From contig CAIJVD010000020.1 of assembly GCA_903824045.1 (NCBI GenBank), forward strand, positions 1 to 64,000: DNA of 64,000 nt. The letters are read 5' to 3'. Below, piece after piece: positions 1-10,316 of the stretch. The DNA comes from an uncultured Chlorobiaceae bacterium. Its GTDB lineage: Bacteria > Bacteroidota > Chlorobiia > Chlorobiales > Chlorobiaceae. The notes beneath the pieces were generated by a model, which was not told where the DNA came from, did no database searches, and saw nothing but the letters and a program-made list of their open reading frames with translations. Position numbers and translations under genes: made by a program. Positions within the stretch are counted from its first letter, which is position 1; each line of letters opens with the position of its first letter.

Positions 1-90
1 AATACGACCAGGCGGCACAAGTCTCTCAAAGGAGAGGTTCCCGCCACTGTCTATTACTCGCAGATGGTCCAGGCCCCGGAGGCAGCATGA
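1..90 (+). CDS. IS transposase, C-terminal fragment (cut by window edge)
   Basis: Frame 1 reads 29 residues to a TGA at 88-90. It includes RRHKSLKGEVPATVYYS, which resembles the RPHxSL...TPxxVYY ending of IS3/IS481-type DDE integrase-core transposases. Only the last residues are in the window, so family and integrity are unknown. It lies tail to tail with the toxin-antitoxin pair and marks a mobile-element boundary next to the end of the bch operon. The terminal inverted repeat should lie just downstream, in roughly 90-170, but cannot be assigned without the other end. Confidence 0.6.
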   Translation, partial: NTTRRHKSLKGEVPATVYYSQMVQAPEAA

Positions 91-172
91 GCAAACTTAT
101 TTTCTCTCGATAGCTGCCCTATAGATGGGGAGTACTTCAGTACTTGAGCTGCAAAAGGTTTGGCAGCGTTTC

Positions 173-472
173 TCAGTAATAATCCTCTTCCCGCTGATGC
201 CTTGCCGCCAAAATGGTAACGCTCTTCTCACTCTCGATTTCGAACAGCGCCACGTAGCCGGTGGCTCCGAATGAGATGAGCAGTTCACGCAAAAAAGGAC
301 TCTCAGCAGTTGCTTTCCGGCAACTAAATGGAAATTTCTGCAAAAAGAGCATGCCCTGGGTTATGGCATCCAAAGCCTTTTCAGCAGCAACAAGATCATG
401 TTCAAGCTGAAAGTCATAGAGTCGGAACAAATCCTCTTGCGCTTCAGGGGTGAAGCGGACAGTATAATTCAC
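173..472 (-). CDS. RelE/ParE-family toxin
   Basis: A 99-residue protein with the ParE/RelE layout. The N-terminus (YTVRFTPEAQEDLFRLYDF) is followed by a helical hairpin, and it ends in the typical strand VTILAARHQREEDYY. Family members inhibit gyrase (ParE) or cleave mRNA (RelE); the sequence does not decide which. The start is a GTG at 472 that overlaps the antitoxin stop by 4 bases (GTGA), indicating translational coupling. The pair sits beside an IS fragment, consistent with accessory DNA. Confidence 0.8.
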   Translation of the reverse strand: MNYTVRFTPEAQEDLFRLYDFQLEHDLVAAEKALDAITQGMLFLQKFPFSCRKATAESPFLRELLISFGATGYVALFEIESEKSVTILAARHQREEDYY

Positions 473-738
473 GGCTTCTTCTGTTTCGCTTCAAGAAAAG
501 CACTGTGCAGCTTGCCCAACACCTCATCTGCGGCAATATACTCACCGGTTGCACGGGCATGCTCCCGTGAAGCCAATCCTCTGGCAATAAACTCATTCCG
601 GGCAAGTCGTCGTTCAATATTGGAGCGAAGAGAGCTTTCGATAAAAGCAGAAAGCGTCTCGCCTTCCCGCAATACCTGTTCAGCAGAATGGCGAAGTTCA
701 GGCTCCACACGGAGTGATGGTAACGATGCGCTTTTCAT
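469..738 (-). CDS. Antitoxin partner of the ParE-like toxin
   Basis: An 89-residue protein starting at the ATG at 738. The frame stays open upstream, but MKSASLPSLRVEPELR is the natural beginning. The short beta-prone N-terminus (SLPSLRVEPELRHSAEQVL) followed by helices resembles ribbon-helix-helix antitoxins of the ParD class. The C-terminal half would wrap the toxin. It comes first in a two-gene operon with the toxin, overlapping by 4 bases. The family assignment is by position and general pattern; sequence identity was not tested. Confidence 0.7.
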   Translation of the reverse strand: MKSASLPSLRVEPELRHSAEQVLREGETLSAFIESSLRSNIERRLARNEFIARGLASREHARATGEYIAADEVLGKLHSAFLEAKQKKP

Positions 739-783
739 GAACAAAAGGGTTATCGAAATTGTGAGCAGGCGTTGCAAATGCAA

Positions 784-1257
784 TGCAATTTACAATACAC
801 TCAGATATCTTGCAAACAGAGAGACAACAATCACGAACACCAAGAACGCACGCGCTTCAATACAGGAAGCCCTGCAGAAACCAATGGACAACCAGAGGGC
901 CAAGCGGATGAACAGTGGGGGAAGTATCGCTGAAAGCGAGAAAATGATTGCCTTGAAAAGCGTAGAGTCTTTTGCGTAAAAAGCAATCAACCATACGAGT
1001 TTGCCCTGCATGAGTCAACTATCCAACACTCCCATGACAAAACTGATGATCTCAATGCTGAGGCTCCAGCAAAACCGCCAGCTGAAGCGCTTAAACCCCA
1101 TGCAGCTCCTGAAGCCCCAGTCATGGATATGAACGGGAGCAAGTAGCGAAATAGCGACTCATGGCCCACTCTGGTTCCCCAGGATCGGCGGAACAGAGCG
1201 GCAGGTATATCCCTCGAAACCAAGGCAGTGACCTTCGCCTGTCGGCTTTGCAGAGCA
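784..1257. other. Gene-poor stretch between the toxin-antitoxin pair and bchL
   Basis: About 470 bases without a convincing intact gene. It contains the possible coding remnant at 934-1146 and, on the minus strand, a hydrophobic 73-residue frame (790-1011) that vaguely recalls small two-helix membrane proteins but lacks any motif I can name. A bchL transcription terminator follows at about 1258-1288. I see no repeats or RNA genes. Confidence 0.5.
934..1146 (+). pseudogene. Possible C-terminal remnant of a lost gene
   Basis: The frame is open from just after a TGA at 931-933 to a TAG at 1144-1146, with no good start codon. The second half reads ESTIQHSHDKTDDLNAEAP followed by an Ala/Pro-rich tail ending MDMNGSK, which looks like the C-terminus of a real soluble protein. 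No family is recognised. The opposite strand has a 73-residue hydrophobic frame (790-1011) over part of this stretch; at most one of the two is real. A gene truncated by rearrangement beside the IS/toxin patch is the simplest reading, but weakly supported. Confidence 0.3.
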
Positions 1258-1288
1258 ACAAAAAAGCAGCCAGAAAGCTGCCTTTTTG
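1258..1288 (-). terminator. Terminator after bchL
   Basis: On the minus strand GGCAGC and GGCTGC-type arms (GCAGC/GCTGC core) flank a 6-base loop and are followed by TTTTTT. It starts 17 bases beyond the bchL stop codon. A-runs on the other side make it possibly bidirectional. It closes the bchNBL operon. Confidence 0.7.
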
Positions 1289-1304
1289 CATATGGGTAAA
1301 TGGC

Positions 1305-2132
1305 TTACTGCCAGCCGCCGACCATGGCGAAGATTTCGCGGTCGCCGATGGGAACCGGCACCGAGGCGACCGGGTTCTCCTGGATGAGGTAGTCGGCAAT
1401 GTGGTTGTAGGGAAGAAGGCACTCCGCCTTGTCGGGGGTCTCCTCCATGGCGAACATGGTCTTGCCGGCGAAACGGCTCTTGCGGATCAGTTCGTGGTAG
1501 GGCACTTTGGCAAGGAGCTGTGTTCCGACCTTTTCGGCAAACTGGTCGAGCATGTTGGTGCCGCCGCCGGTGGTGTAGTCGACGCGGTTGGCTACGATGC
1601 CGGCAAGCTTCACCTTGTAGCGTACACTCTTCTGCTGGATGGCCATGCAGAGGCGGTTTGCAGCAAAGATGCTGTCGAAGTCGTTGGTTGCAATGATGAT
1701 GGCGTAGTCGGCATAGTTGAGCGGGGCACTGAAGCCGCCGCAAACCACGTCGCCGAGCACGTCGAAAAGGATGACGTCATACTTGTCGTAGAGGCCAAGC
1801 TCCTGGAGCAGGGTGACGGATTCGCCGACCACATAGCCGCCGCAACCGCTTCCGGCTGGAGGGCCGCCTGCTTCGAGGCAGTCGATGCCTGCAAAGCCGG
1901 TTTCGATAATATCCTCGGCGCTCAGCTCCTCATGGTGGAAATCAACCTCTTCAAGCGCCTCGATAACGGTTTTCTGGAGCTTTCCGGTGATGGGAAATGT
2001 GCTGTCGTGCTTGGGGTCACAGCCGATCTGCAGAACCTTTGCGCCTTTCAGGGCCAGCGCTGCGGAGATGTTGGCGCTGGTAGTGCTTTTTCCGATGCCG
2101 CCCTTACCGTATACCGCTAAGACTAAACTCAT
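1305..2132 (-). CDS. bchL: Light-independent protochlorophyllide reductase, iron-sulfur ATP-binding subunit BchL
   Basis: 275 residues. This is the NifH-like ATPase that feeds electrons to the BchN/BchB catalytic component, which reduces protochlorophyllide to chlorophyllide in the dark. The P-loop is GKGGIGKS at residues 9-16. Cys97 and Cys131 are spaced 34 residues apart, as expected for the pair that holds the [4Fe-4S] cluster at the dimer interface. The length matches the Chlorobi form, which lacks the N-terminal extension of purple-bacterial BchL. It is the last gene of the bchN-bchB-bchL operon, 35 bases after bchB, followed directly by a terminator. No strong Shine-Dalgarno is visible before its ATG. 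Confidence 0.97.
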   Translation of the reverse strand: MSLVLAVYGKGGIGKSTTSANISAALALKGAKVLQIGCDPKHDSTFPITGKLQKTVIEALEEVDFHHEELSAEDIIETGFAGIDCLEAGGPPAGSGCGGYVVGESVTLLQELGLYDKYDVILFDVLGDVVCGGFSAPLNYADYAIIIATNDFDSIFAANRLCMAIQQKSVRYKVKLAGIVANRVDYTTGGGTNMLDQFAEKVGTQLLAKVPYHELIRKSRFAGKTMFAMEETPDKAECLLPYNHIADYLIQENPVASVPVPIGDREIFAMVGGWQ

Positions 2133-2167
2133 AATGATGCCAATAGAAAATGATTGATGGAAAAAAC

Positions 2168-3769
2168 CTATCCGCCAAGAGACTCCTTGGCCTTGCGGAA
2201 CACCTCGACCGTCACCTCCGCGGCTCCGATCCCCTCGGCGAAGGTTTCGGTGTTCTTGCGGACCTTCTTGCGAACGAAAAACGGCACTTTTTTCAGCATG
2301 GTTTCGGCCTCATCGCTCCAGTGCATGCCCCCCTCCTCTGAAATAGGGACGCTCGGGGAAGCAGGCTGGACGGCATCCGGTTGCGTGTCGCCTGCAGGTA
2401 CCTCTGCCGGCGAAGATTCGGAAGAAGCGCCCTCCTCGTACTCAAGGCCGGCATCGCCGAAAAAGTCGATGAGGTGCTTTTCAAGGCCGAGCTTGCAGGA
2501 GAGGTAGACCCTGTCGGCAATGATATCGGCACCGTCGAAGCCGAAGAAGGGGTAGTAGCCGAGCAGGTGGTTTTCGATGTGGGTCGGCGGGCAGATAACC
2601 ATGCAGGGGACATCGAGCTTGCGGCAGCTGTGGCGCTCCATCTGTGTGCCGCAGACCAGATCGGGCATCTCTTCGTCGATGAATTTTGAAACCTCCTGGA
2701 ACTTGTCGGTGACCATCAATTCGCCGGGCAGGTAGCCTTCTAGCTGCTGGCGCACCCAGTCGGCGTGCTGCTCCATGTAGGTACCGGCACCGATGACCTT
2801 CATGCCGAGTTCGTTAGTGAGAAATTTGACAATGCCCACGGTATGCGTGGCATCGCCGAAAACAAATGCCCGTTTGTTGCTGAAGCTCTCCATGTCGGCG
2901 GTGCGTGCAAACCAGGGCACGCCGCTCGGGGCACTCAGGCCGTCAAGCGAAAATGCATGAAGTTTCGGCATGGCAATCGCAGCTGCACCGCGCTCTTTGC
3001 CGATGGCGTTGAGCTGGTCGAGCAGGGAACGGATCCATGCAAGGGTTGGCTCGACACCAATAGGCGCCTCGTAGAGGGCCGGCATGGCAAAGGTTGCGCC
3101 GAGGTACTCAGCAGCCGTTCTGCCGATTTCACGGTAGGGGGCGATATTGAGCCAGGCGGCTGGGAGCTTTTTGAGATCCTCAATGCCCGCACCCCAGGGG
3201 GCAACAACATTGACCTTGATGCCGAGCGTCTGCAACAGACGACGGAGGCTGGTGAGGTTTGCCCGAAGATGGAAGCCGAGCGAGGTGAATCCGATAAGGT
3301 TGACCGAGGGGACGGCTGTTTTTTCCTGTGCAACGGCAAAGCGCTTCACCAGTTCTGTCAGGAGACCGTCAGCCGCCTCGTTTTCCGATACCCGGAAAGG
3401 GTTGAGCGCATAGACCATGAGCTTCTCCTTCGGTACGCCGGAGGAGGCGGCAAGCTGGTGGAGATCCTCCTGGAGAAGGGCTGTACTGCAGCTCGGGGCG
3501 ATAACAGTAAGGTCAGGGGTGTAGTGGTGCTCGACCTGCTGGAGGGTGCCGGGAAGCCTTGAAACTCCCTGCGCAAGATCCCGGCCGCGCACGACGCTGA
3601 TGGAGAGTCCCGGAAATTCCGGTGTGCGCTCAAGCATGGTATAGGTTGCGGTGATGTAGTCGTCACCCTGGGGAGCATGGTAGACGGTGTGAACCCCTTT
3701 CATGCTGTTGGTGACGCGGCTGATACCATGAAGGGCGGTGCCTTCGTAGAGCCAGAAAGCTAAGCGCAT
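2168..3769 (-). CDS. bchB: Light-independent protochlorophyllide reductase subunit B
   Basis: 533 residues. BchB forms the catalytic heterotetramer with BchN, binding protochlorophyllide and one unusual [4Fe-4S] cluster ligand. Asp36 (in HAPQGDDY) sits where the known aspartate ligand of the NB cluster lies. The NifDK-like core runs to about residue 430. A low-complexity linker rich in Ser, Pro, Glu and Ala (about 440-475) follows. The protein ends in the small C-terminal domain characteristic of BchB/ChlB (from [20 protein letters not shown] to the end). It is the middle gene of the operon, 39 bases after bchN. Confidence 0.97.
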   Translation of the reverse strand: MRLAFWLYEGTALHGISRVTNSMKGVHTVYHAPQGDDYITATYTMLERTPEFPGLSISVVRGRDLAQGVSRLPGTLQQVEHHYTPDLTVIAPSCSTALLQEDLHQLAASSGVPKEKLMVYALNPFRVSENEAADGLLTELVKRFAVAQEKTAVPSVNLIGFTSLGFHLRANLTSLRRLLQTLGIKVNVVAPWGAGIEDLKKLPAAWLNIAPYREIGRTAAEYLGATFAMPALYEAPIGVEPTLAWIRSLLDQLNAIGKERGAAAIAMPKLHAFSLDGLSAPSGVPWFARTADMESFSNKRAFVFGDATHTVGIVKFLTNELGMKVIGAGTYMEQHADWVRQQLEGYLPGELMVTDKFQEVSKFIDEEMPDLVCGTQMERHSCRKLDVPCMVICPPTHIENHLLGYYPFFGFDGADIIADRVYLSCKLGLEKHLIDFFGDAGLEYEEGASSESSPAEVPAGDTQPDAVQPASPSVPISEEGGMHWSDEAETMLKKVPFFVRKKVRKNTETFAEGIGAAEVTVEVFRKAKESLGG

Positions 3770-3808
3770 ACTGTTGTAACGTTTGTTATTGCATTTCCTT
3801 TCGGTGAA

Positions 3809-5071
3809 TTATTCAGCGCTCGGCATAACCCCTTCAAGCCATACCTCCTTGTCAAACTCCGGGAGCTTGCTGCGGCGGTTGAGCGGCGAAACGAACATGT
3901 TGGCCAGGGTGAAAACGCCCGACCAGCTGTGAATGGACATAAGCATGAACTCCATGCTCCATTTGACGACAAAACCATGACCGGCAAATGGATTGGCGGT
4001 CATCAGCGATGTCACGATAAGATCAGGGCGGATGCGTTCAACATCCTCAAGCTGACGGTGGAAGTTCGGCTGCTCGACGACGCGCACACCCTGGAGGGCC
4101 TCGAGTTCACGGGCATGGAACTTCTTGTTGATATAGGTGCTGCTGCATTCGACGACCTCAGCGCCTGCATTGTGGAGGAAGCGCGCAAGAGGCAGCTCCA
4201 TCATGGTATCGGCCGTCAGGAATACCTTCTTGCCCTTGAGGAGATCGGTCTGGGTGCGGATCTTCTCCCATGCGGCTTTTTCGCGGTCGCGCAAGTCAAC
4301 GGTGATACCGAACTCACGGGCGAGGTCCTCCCAGAAGGCTCTTGTGCCGTCGGGACCGATCGGGAAGAGAGAGTGAAGCACTCGGGCGCCACGTTCGCGT
4401 TCCAGTTTGACGGCAACTCTGGAGAGATAGGGCTGAATCGGCGCAAGCACGGTGTCGGGGCCGATTGCGGGCATCCGGTCGAATCGCGATTCAGGAAGAA
4501 AGCCGCCGACGGGAATGCCGAGCTCTTCGGCTTCTGCTCTGAGGTCATCGGCGGTCACATCGTTGACGGAGCCGAGGAAGACCACTTTTTTCTCGCCTGC
4601 AGGCGCCACGCGGCAGAAGGGCACAAGGGCGTGCAGCACGGAGTCCTCGGCCTGGGTGAAGGTAAAAACAAGACCGCTGGCGGGAACAAAAAGCACAGGG
4701 ACAGAGGGTGTACTGAGGTGATGGGAGAGACCCTTGAAATCGACCTTCATGACCTCTGGAGTACAGGAGGAGAGCAGAAAGATCACCGATGGGTTATGGT
4801 CGGCCTTGATTTCGGCGATAATCTCTTCAAGAGTCGGCTCCTGTTTGGAGAGATCGCCCTCCTCAATCAGGGCAATGCCAAAGCGGGGCTTGGCGAAAAT
4901 CATCATGCCGAGGGCATTCTGAAGGAAATGGGCGCAGGTATGGGTTCCGAGGATGAGAAAAAAGCTGTCCTTGATCTTCTGGTACATCCATCCGACACAG
5001 GCCAGGCCGCAAAAACTGTGAGTAACGTTATCTTCCTTGATTATCTGAACATCACCGGGAACCTGCAGCAT
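3809..5071 (-). CDS. bchN: Light-independent protochlorophyllide reductase subunit N
   Basis: 420 residues from the ATG at 5071 ([18 protein letters not shown]). This start is preferred over the upstream in-frame start at 5110 because AGGAGG lies 9 bases before it. BchN supplies three cysteine ligands to the NB [4Fe-4S] cluster. Cys21 ([10 protein letters not shown]), Cys46 ([11 protein letters not shown]) and Cys103 ([10 protein letters not shown]) are present. It is the first gene of the operon. Its start faces the 3' end of the thiamine-binding gene, so the promoter should be in roughly 5072-5189. Confidence 0.97.
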   Translation of the reverse strand: MLQVPGDVQIIKEDNVTHSFCGLACVGWMYQKIKDSFFLILGTHTCAHFLQNALGMMIFAKPRFGIALIEEGDLSKQEPTLEEIIAEIKADHNPSVIFLLSSCTPEVMKVDFKGLSHHLSTPSVPVLFVPASGLVFTFTQAEDSVLHALVPFCRVAPAGEKKVVFLGSVNDVTADDLRAEAEELGIPVGGFLPESRFDRMPAIGPDTVLAPIQPYLSRVAVKLERERGARVLHSLFPIGPDGTRAFWEDLAREFGITVDLRDREKAAWEKIRTQTDLLKGKKVFLTADTMMELPLARFLHNAGAEVVECSSTYINKKFHARELEALQGVRVVEQPNFHRQLEDVERIRPDLIVTSLMTANPFAGHGFVVKWSMEFMLMSIHSWSGVFTLANMFVSPLNRRSKLPEFDKEVWLEGVMPSAE

Positions 5072-5080
5072 GAAGTTTTT

Positions 5081-5086
5081 CCTCCT
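5081..5086 (-). promoter_or_regulatory. Ribosome binding site of bchN
   Basis: A perfect AGGAGG on the minus strand, 9 bases upstream of the ATG at 5071. It decides the bchN start against the longer open frame. Confidence 0.85.
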
Positions 5087-5189
5087 GATAGTTACGGCCC
5101 GCAACAGCAACTGGCACCGGAAGTGCGGAAAGGGGGCTGCAGCGGTAAAACCTAAAGAGAGTGAAGATAAATTATTTTCAGCAATCCCC

Positions 5190-5510
5190 CTACTCCGCAG
5201 GCTCCGGGGGCTGGGCTAATTTCGCTTTGACCGATGAGGTCTTCTCGCCGAGACGGACTGCCCTGTCGCGACGGTCATCGATTTTCATGACGGTGTAGAC
5301 GCGCTTGCCCCCCTTGCTGAAGGAGTGCTCATGGAGCTTAAGGGCAAGCTCGAAAAGGAGCGAGGCAGGACCTTCGACGGTGGTGCCCATATCATGCAGG
5401 CGGTAGCTGCACCCGCTTTGAGCCAGAAGCTCCTGAAGACCAGCGACAAAATCGCTCAGCCCACCATCCTTGCCCTCAAGCGGAACAACAGCGATATCCA
5501 TCAATGCCAT
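5190..5510 (-). CDS. Thiamine-binding (UPF0045/MTH1187-family) protein
   Basis: 106 residues with the family pattern: the start [22 protein letters not shown], a central [12 protein letters not shown], and a final [12 protein letters not shown]. Characterised relatives are small ferredoxin-like-fold proteins that bind thiamine or hydroxymethylpyrimidine. The cellular role in green sulfur bacteria is unknown. It starts 17 bases after the purA stop and is probably co-transcribed with engB-purA. Confidence 0.8.
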   Translation of the reverse strand: MALMDIAVVPLEGKDGGLSDFVAGLQELLAQSGCSYRLHDMGTTVEGPASLLFELALKLHEHSFSKGGKRVYTVMKIDDRRDRAVRLGEKTSSVKAKLAQPPEPAE

Positions 5511-5527
5511 GCGGGTTCGGTCTATGG

Positions 5528-6844
<1,317 letters not shown>

Positions 6845-7423
6845 TTAACGGGTGTAATGATCGAAATGAGCCAGCAGCTCGCTCTTTCCCTTGCCGGAAA
6901 AAGATGAATAATTTACAATAAATTTGGCTTTCGCCGCGCAACTTTCCATAATGCGCGCCGTCTTTACCCTCTCCTTCTGCGTCAGCTTGTCCACTTTGGT
7001 CAATACGATGCCGTAGGGCCGTTCATGATAGTCGAGAAAGGCCATCATCTCCCGGTCGGACTCCATGGCCGGATGACGGGAGTCAAGCAGCAGGACAACC
7101 AGAGAGATGCTTTCGCGGCGTTCGATATATGAGGAGAGCAGATGACCCCATGCGGCCTTCTCTGCCTGTCCGACAGCCGCATACCCGTAGCCGGGCAGAT
7201 CGACAAAATAGAGGTCGCGGTTGATAAGGAAGAAGTTGATCAGCCTTGTTTTTCCGGGCGTGGAGCTGGTCTTGGCAAGCCCTTTGAGTCCGGTGAGGGA
7301 GTTGAGGAGAGTCGACTTGCCTACATTGGAGCGACCCGCAAAAACAATTTCAGGGAAGGATTCTTCCGGAAGACCGGAGAGCGCAGAAACACTTATGTGA
7401 AAGGCGGCGTTGATTATCTTCAT
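6845..7423 (-). CDS. engB: Ribosome biogenesis GTP-binding protein EngB/YsxC
   Basis: 192 residues from the ATG at 7423 ([15 protein letters not shown]); the frame extends 11 codons further but without family resemblance. The GTPase motifs are clear: G1 [10 protein letters not shown]3 DLPGYGYA and G4 TKVD. The family assists late assembly of the 50S subunit and is usually essential. It is divergent from cysS across a 134-base intergenic region that must contain both promoters. It is the first gene of engB-purA-thiamine-binding protein. Confidence 0.95.
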   Translation of the reverse strand: MKIINAAFHISVSALSGLPEESFPEIVFAGRSNVGKSTLLNSLTGLKGLAKTSSTPGKTRLINFFLINRDLYFVDLPGYGYAAVGQAEKAAWGHLLSSYIERRESISLVVLLLDSRHPAMESDREMMAFLDYHERPYGIVLTKVDKLTQKERVKTARIMESCAAKAKFIVNYSSFSGKGKSELLAHFDHYTR

Positions 7424-7557
7424 ACAAAAGAGGCAGTCAGGCAAAAAGAGCAACAAAAAGGAAGCTAAAAACCTTGCGTTAAAAACCCAAATGTTTAACT
7501 TTCATCGGGCTTTTTACGGTTTTTCGTCCCCCAAAATAGCAATACTTTATTCGGCAG

Positions 7558-9006
7558 ATGTCTCTCTTCATATACAACTCCCTCAGCAGAGCAAAAGAGC
7601 AGTTCGAACCCCTCCATCCCGAGATGGTGAGCGTCTATGTATGCGGGCCAACCGTCTACGGCCATGCCCACCTCGGCCATGCCAAAAGCTACGTCTCGTT
7701 CGACGTGGTGGTGCGCTGGCTGCGCCAGAGCGGATACCGCGTCAAGTATGTGCAGAACATTACTGACGTCGGCCACCTGACCGATGATGCCGACGAGGGC
7801 GAAGACAAGATCATGAAGCAGGCACGCCTTGAGAAAACCGACCCCATGGAGATTTCGCAGTTCTATACGCGGAGCTTCTATGAGGATATGGACATGCTCG
7901 GTGTACTCCGCCCCAACGTGGCCCCGACTGCCACGGCTCATATTCCCGAACAGATTGCCCTGATTGAAGAGCTGGTTAAAACCGGCCACGCTTATGAGGT
8001 AAACGGCAACGTCTACTTCTCAGTTGAGTCGTTTCCCGGCTACGGAAAGCTCTCCGGAAGGACCGATCCCGAAGCACGGCAGTCCGGCAGCAGGGTCGAA
8101 ACACGTTCAGAAAAAAGGGACCCTTCGGATTTTGCTCTCTGGAAAAAGGCTGAGGAGGGCCACCTCATGAAGTGGCGTTCACCCTGGAGCACCGGCTATC
8201 CGGGATGGCATCTGGAGTGTTCGGCCATGTCGATGAAGTATCTCGGCGAAACAATCGATATTCATGGCGGCGGCATGGAGAACAAGTTTCCCCACCACGA
8301 CTGCGAAATCGCGCAGGCTGAGTCCGTAACCGGAAAACCCTACGTCCGTTACTGGATGCACAACAACATGGTGACAGTGAACGGCACCAAAATGGGCAAG
8401 TCTCTGAAAAACTCGGTTAATCTCAAGGATATCTTCCGCGATATTGATCCGCTGGTCGTCCGGTTCTTCATCCTCCAGTCACACTACCGCTCGCCGCTGG
8501 ACTACTCCGAAACCGCCGTCAAGGCCTCCGCTACGGGACTTGAAAAGCTTCGTGAAACCCTGCGAAGGCTGAAAGAGAGACGAACGGGCAGCGGAGCGTT
8601 CGATGTCGAACCCTTCCGGCTTCGCTTCATTGAGGCGATGGATGATGACTTCAATACTCCTGTCGCCATAGCGGCACTCTTCGAGCTCTCCAAGGCGCTT
8701 AACGCCGCAATGGACAGCAGTGAGGGAGTTTCAGAAGCAGGGAGGCAAGAGGCTCTGGCTTTTCTTGATATGGCTGCTGGCGGAGTGCTTGGCATCCTCA
8801 GGCAGGATGGCGGGGCAGGTGAAGGTAACGGCGAGGAGCTGCTCAAACGCCTGGAGTGTGTCATGGGAGTTCTGCTCGGGCTTCGGGCGGAGGCTCGCCA
8901 GAACAAGGAGTTTGCGCTCAGCGACAAAATCCGCGACCGGCTGCTTGAGGCCGGCATAGAGATCAAGGATACCAAGGAAGGCGCGAGCTGGTCGATAAAA
9001 AACTGA
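7558..9006 (+). CDS. cysS: Cysteinyl-tRNA synthetase
   Basis: 482 residues. It charges tRNA-Cys. The HIGH motif appears as HLGH within CGPTVYGHAHLGHAK near residue 40. Zinc-ligand candidates are the Cys of VCGPTVY, the Cys of WHLECSAMS and the HHDCE segment. The KMSKS loop reads KMGKS (NGTKMGKSLKN), a Ser-to-Gly change at its third residue. The C-terminal DALR-like domain is present and the length is normal. It is monocistronic and convergent with the nucleotidyltransferase gene. Confidence 0.96.
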   Translation: MSLFIYNSLSRAKEQFEPLHPEMVSVYVCGPTVYGHAHLGHAKSYVSFDVVVRWLRQSGYRVKYVQNITDVGHLTDDADEGEDKIMKQARLEKTDPMEISQFYTRSFYEDMDMLGVLRPNVAPTATAHIPEQIALIEELVKTGHAYEVNGNVYFSVESFPGYGKLSGRTDPEARQSGSRVETRSEKRDPSDFALWKKAEEGHLMKWRSPWSTGYPGWHLECSAMSMKYLGETIDIHGGGMENKFPHHDCEIAQAESVTGKPYVRYWMHNNMVTVNGTKMGKSLKNSVNLKDIFRDIDPLVVRFFILQSHYRSPLDYSETAVKASATGLEKLRETLRRLKERRTGSGAFDVEPFRLRFIEAMDDDFNTPVAIAALFELSKALNAAMDSSEGVSEAGRQEALAFLDMAAGGVLGILRQDGGAGEGNGEELLKRLECVMGVLLGLRAEARQNKEFALSDKIRDRLLEAGIEIKDTKEGASWSIKN

Positions 9007-9023
9007 TCCCGATACCATCGGGA
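9007..9023. terminator. Hairpin between the convergent cysS and nucleotidyltransferase genes
   Basis: TCCCGAT and ATCGGGA form a perfect 7-bp stem with a 3-base loop, filling the 17 bases between the two stop codons. There is no clear T-run on either side, so it may act as a weak bidirectional terminator or a 3'-end stabiliser. Confidence 0.45.
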
Positions 9024-10145
9024 CTACAAATACTCTTCCAGATCTTCGCGGCGCAGAATGTCGGCCACCTCACCCACCCGGTGTGATGAGCCCCGGTTGC
9101 AGATCAGCAGCGCATCATCAGTCTCCACAATGATAAGGTCACTGACCCCGATGGTGCAAATAACCTTCCCCGCAGGCTTGCGGATATAGAGGTTCTCACA
9201 GTCAAGCTGCACAAGACGGCTGTCATGTTGCTCCCCATTGACGGCAGCGCGGCTCTCGGCAACTTTCAGCACCTCATCCCAGCAGCCCAGATCGGTCCAC
9301 CCGAACTCTCCGGTAAGCATGTGTACCGATGAGGCCTTCTCCATGATGCCATAGTCGATCGAGATGGGGTGAATCCATGAATAGACGTCCTTGATCACCT
9401 TCTCTTCATCCTTTGTGCCCAGACTCTCGTAAATTGAGATGAGGTCCTTGTAAAGATCGGGCATTGAGCGCTCAAACTCCCGGGAGATGGCGTCAATGTG
9501 CCAGATAAAGACCCCGCTGTTCCAGAAGAAATCGTGGCTTTCCACAAACTGGAGTGCGGTGGCGTAGTCGGGCTTTTCGGCAAAAGCCTTCACCTTGAAG
9601 AACCTGCACCCGTCAAGAGAGGCAGTAGATGCGGGCAGCGGCAACTCTTCATCGGCCTGAATATAGCCATAGGAGGTTTCGGGCCTGTCGGCGGTGACGC
9701 CTATGGTCACAAGCCCCTCATTTGAGCGGGCAAACTCGATGCCTGCCCGAACAAGCTTGATGAAGGCCGGCTCATCGAGCACGAGATGGTCGGCAGGAAG
9801 CACAACCGTTACCGCATCAGGGTCTCTCTTGCGGATGTGCGCTGTGGCCAGTGCGATACAGGGGGCTGTGTTGCGGGATGATGGCTCAGCGATGATATTC
9901 TGGGGCCTGAACTCCGGCAGGGAGTCCGCAAGCAGAGTGCGACCTCGCTCGCTGGTGATGATGAAAATATTCTCCTCCCTTACGCAGGCCGTAATCCGCT
10001 TGAGGGTCCTGGCAATCATGCACCCTTCATCGAAAAGTTCGACAAACTGCTTGGGTTTTTTTTTCCTTGAAACAGGCCAGAGTATCCGGCCTGAACCTCC
10101 CGCCATGATCAACGCATAGACGTGATTTCCCGATTCGCTGCTCAT
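9024..10145 (-). CDS. manC: Mannose-1-phosphate guanylyltransferase (GDP-mannose pyrophosphorylase)
   Basis: 373 residues. It makes GDP-mannose from mannose-1-phosphate and GTP for surface glycans. The nucleotidyltransferase signature reads GGSGRILWPVSRKKKPKQF near residue 16; the usual form is GGSGTRLWPxSR, so the T-R pair is altered. VVLPADHLV, FAEKP and FWNSGVFIW are the expected core segments. It has only the transferase domain and no C-terminal isomerase half as in long ManC/AlgA. It is not linked to other sugar-nucleotide genes here, but a glycan locus lies at 31-40 kb. Confidence 0.88.
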   Translation of the reverse strand: MSSESGNHVYALIMAGGSGRILWPVSRKKKPKQFVELFDEGCMIARTLKRITACVREENIFIITSERGRTLLADSLPEFRPQNIIAEPSSRNTAPCIALATAHIRKRDPDAVTVVLPADHLVLDEPAFIKLVRAGIEFARSNEGLVTIGVTADRPETSYGYIQADEELPLPASTASLDGCRFFKVKAFAEKPDYATALQFVESHDFFWNSGVFIWHIDAISREFERSMPDLYKDLISIYESLGTKDEEKVIKDVYSWIHPISIDYGIMEKASSVHMLTGEFGWTDLGCWDEVLKVAESRAAVNGEQHDSRLVQLDCENLYIRKPAGKVICTIGVSDLIIVETDDALLICNRGSSHRVGEVADILRREDLEEYL

Positions 10146-10316
10146 GAATAGCGCTTTTCCCTATTAATTTAAAACCGTTACCGGCTCTTCTGCCGTAATT
10201 TACAATTATTAAGCACCAAACGGCTGAATGATAACGGTGAAATGAATTGCGGACTTGTCATTCACCCTAAAATATTGTTTTTTCTCTAAAGCACTGAACC
10301 GGAGGACCCCTCTTTT

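Noticed and set aside
398-979. 193-codon plus-strand frame over the toxin-antitoxin pair
   Set aside because: The minus strand carries a convincing coupled toxin and antitoxin; the plus-strand translation shows no pattern.
790-1011. Hydrophobic 73-codon minus-strand frame, considered as a small YkvA/DUF1232-like membrane protein
   Set aside because: The SPIDLIPD-type core of that family cannot be found in any frame, and a more natural-looking frame exists on the other strand.
1161-2120. Long plus-strand open frame (319 codons) opposite bchL
   Set aside because: It is antisense to a certain gene, has no ribosome binding site and no recognisable motifs; such frames arise from the GC-biased third positions of the real gene.
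3929-5155. 408-codon plus-strand frame opposite bchN
   Set aside because: Shadow of bchN; no family resemblance, and bchN with its strong ribosome binding site explains the DNA.
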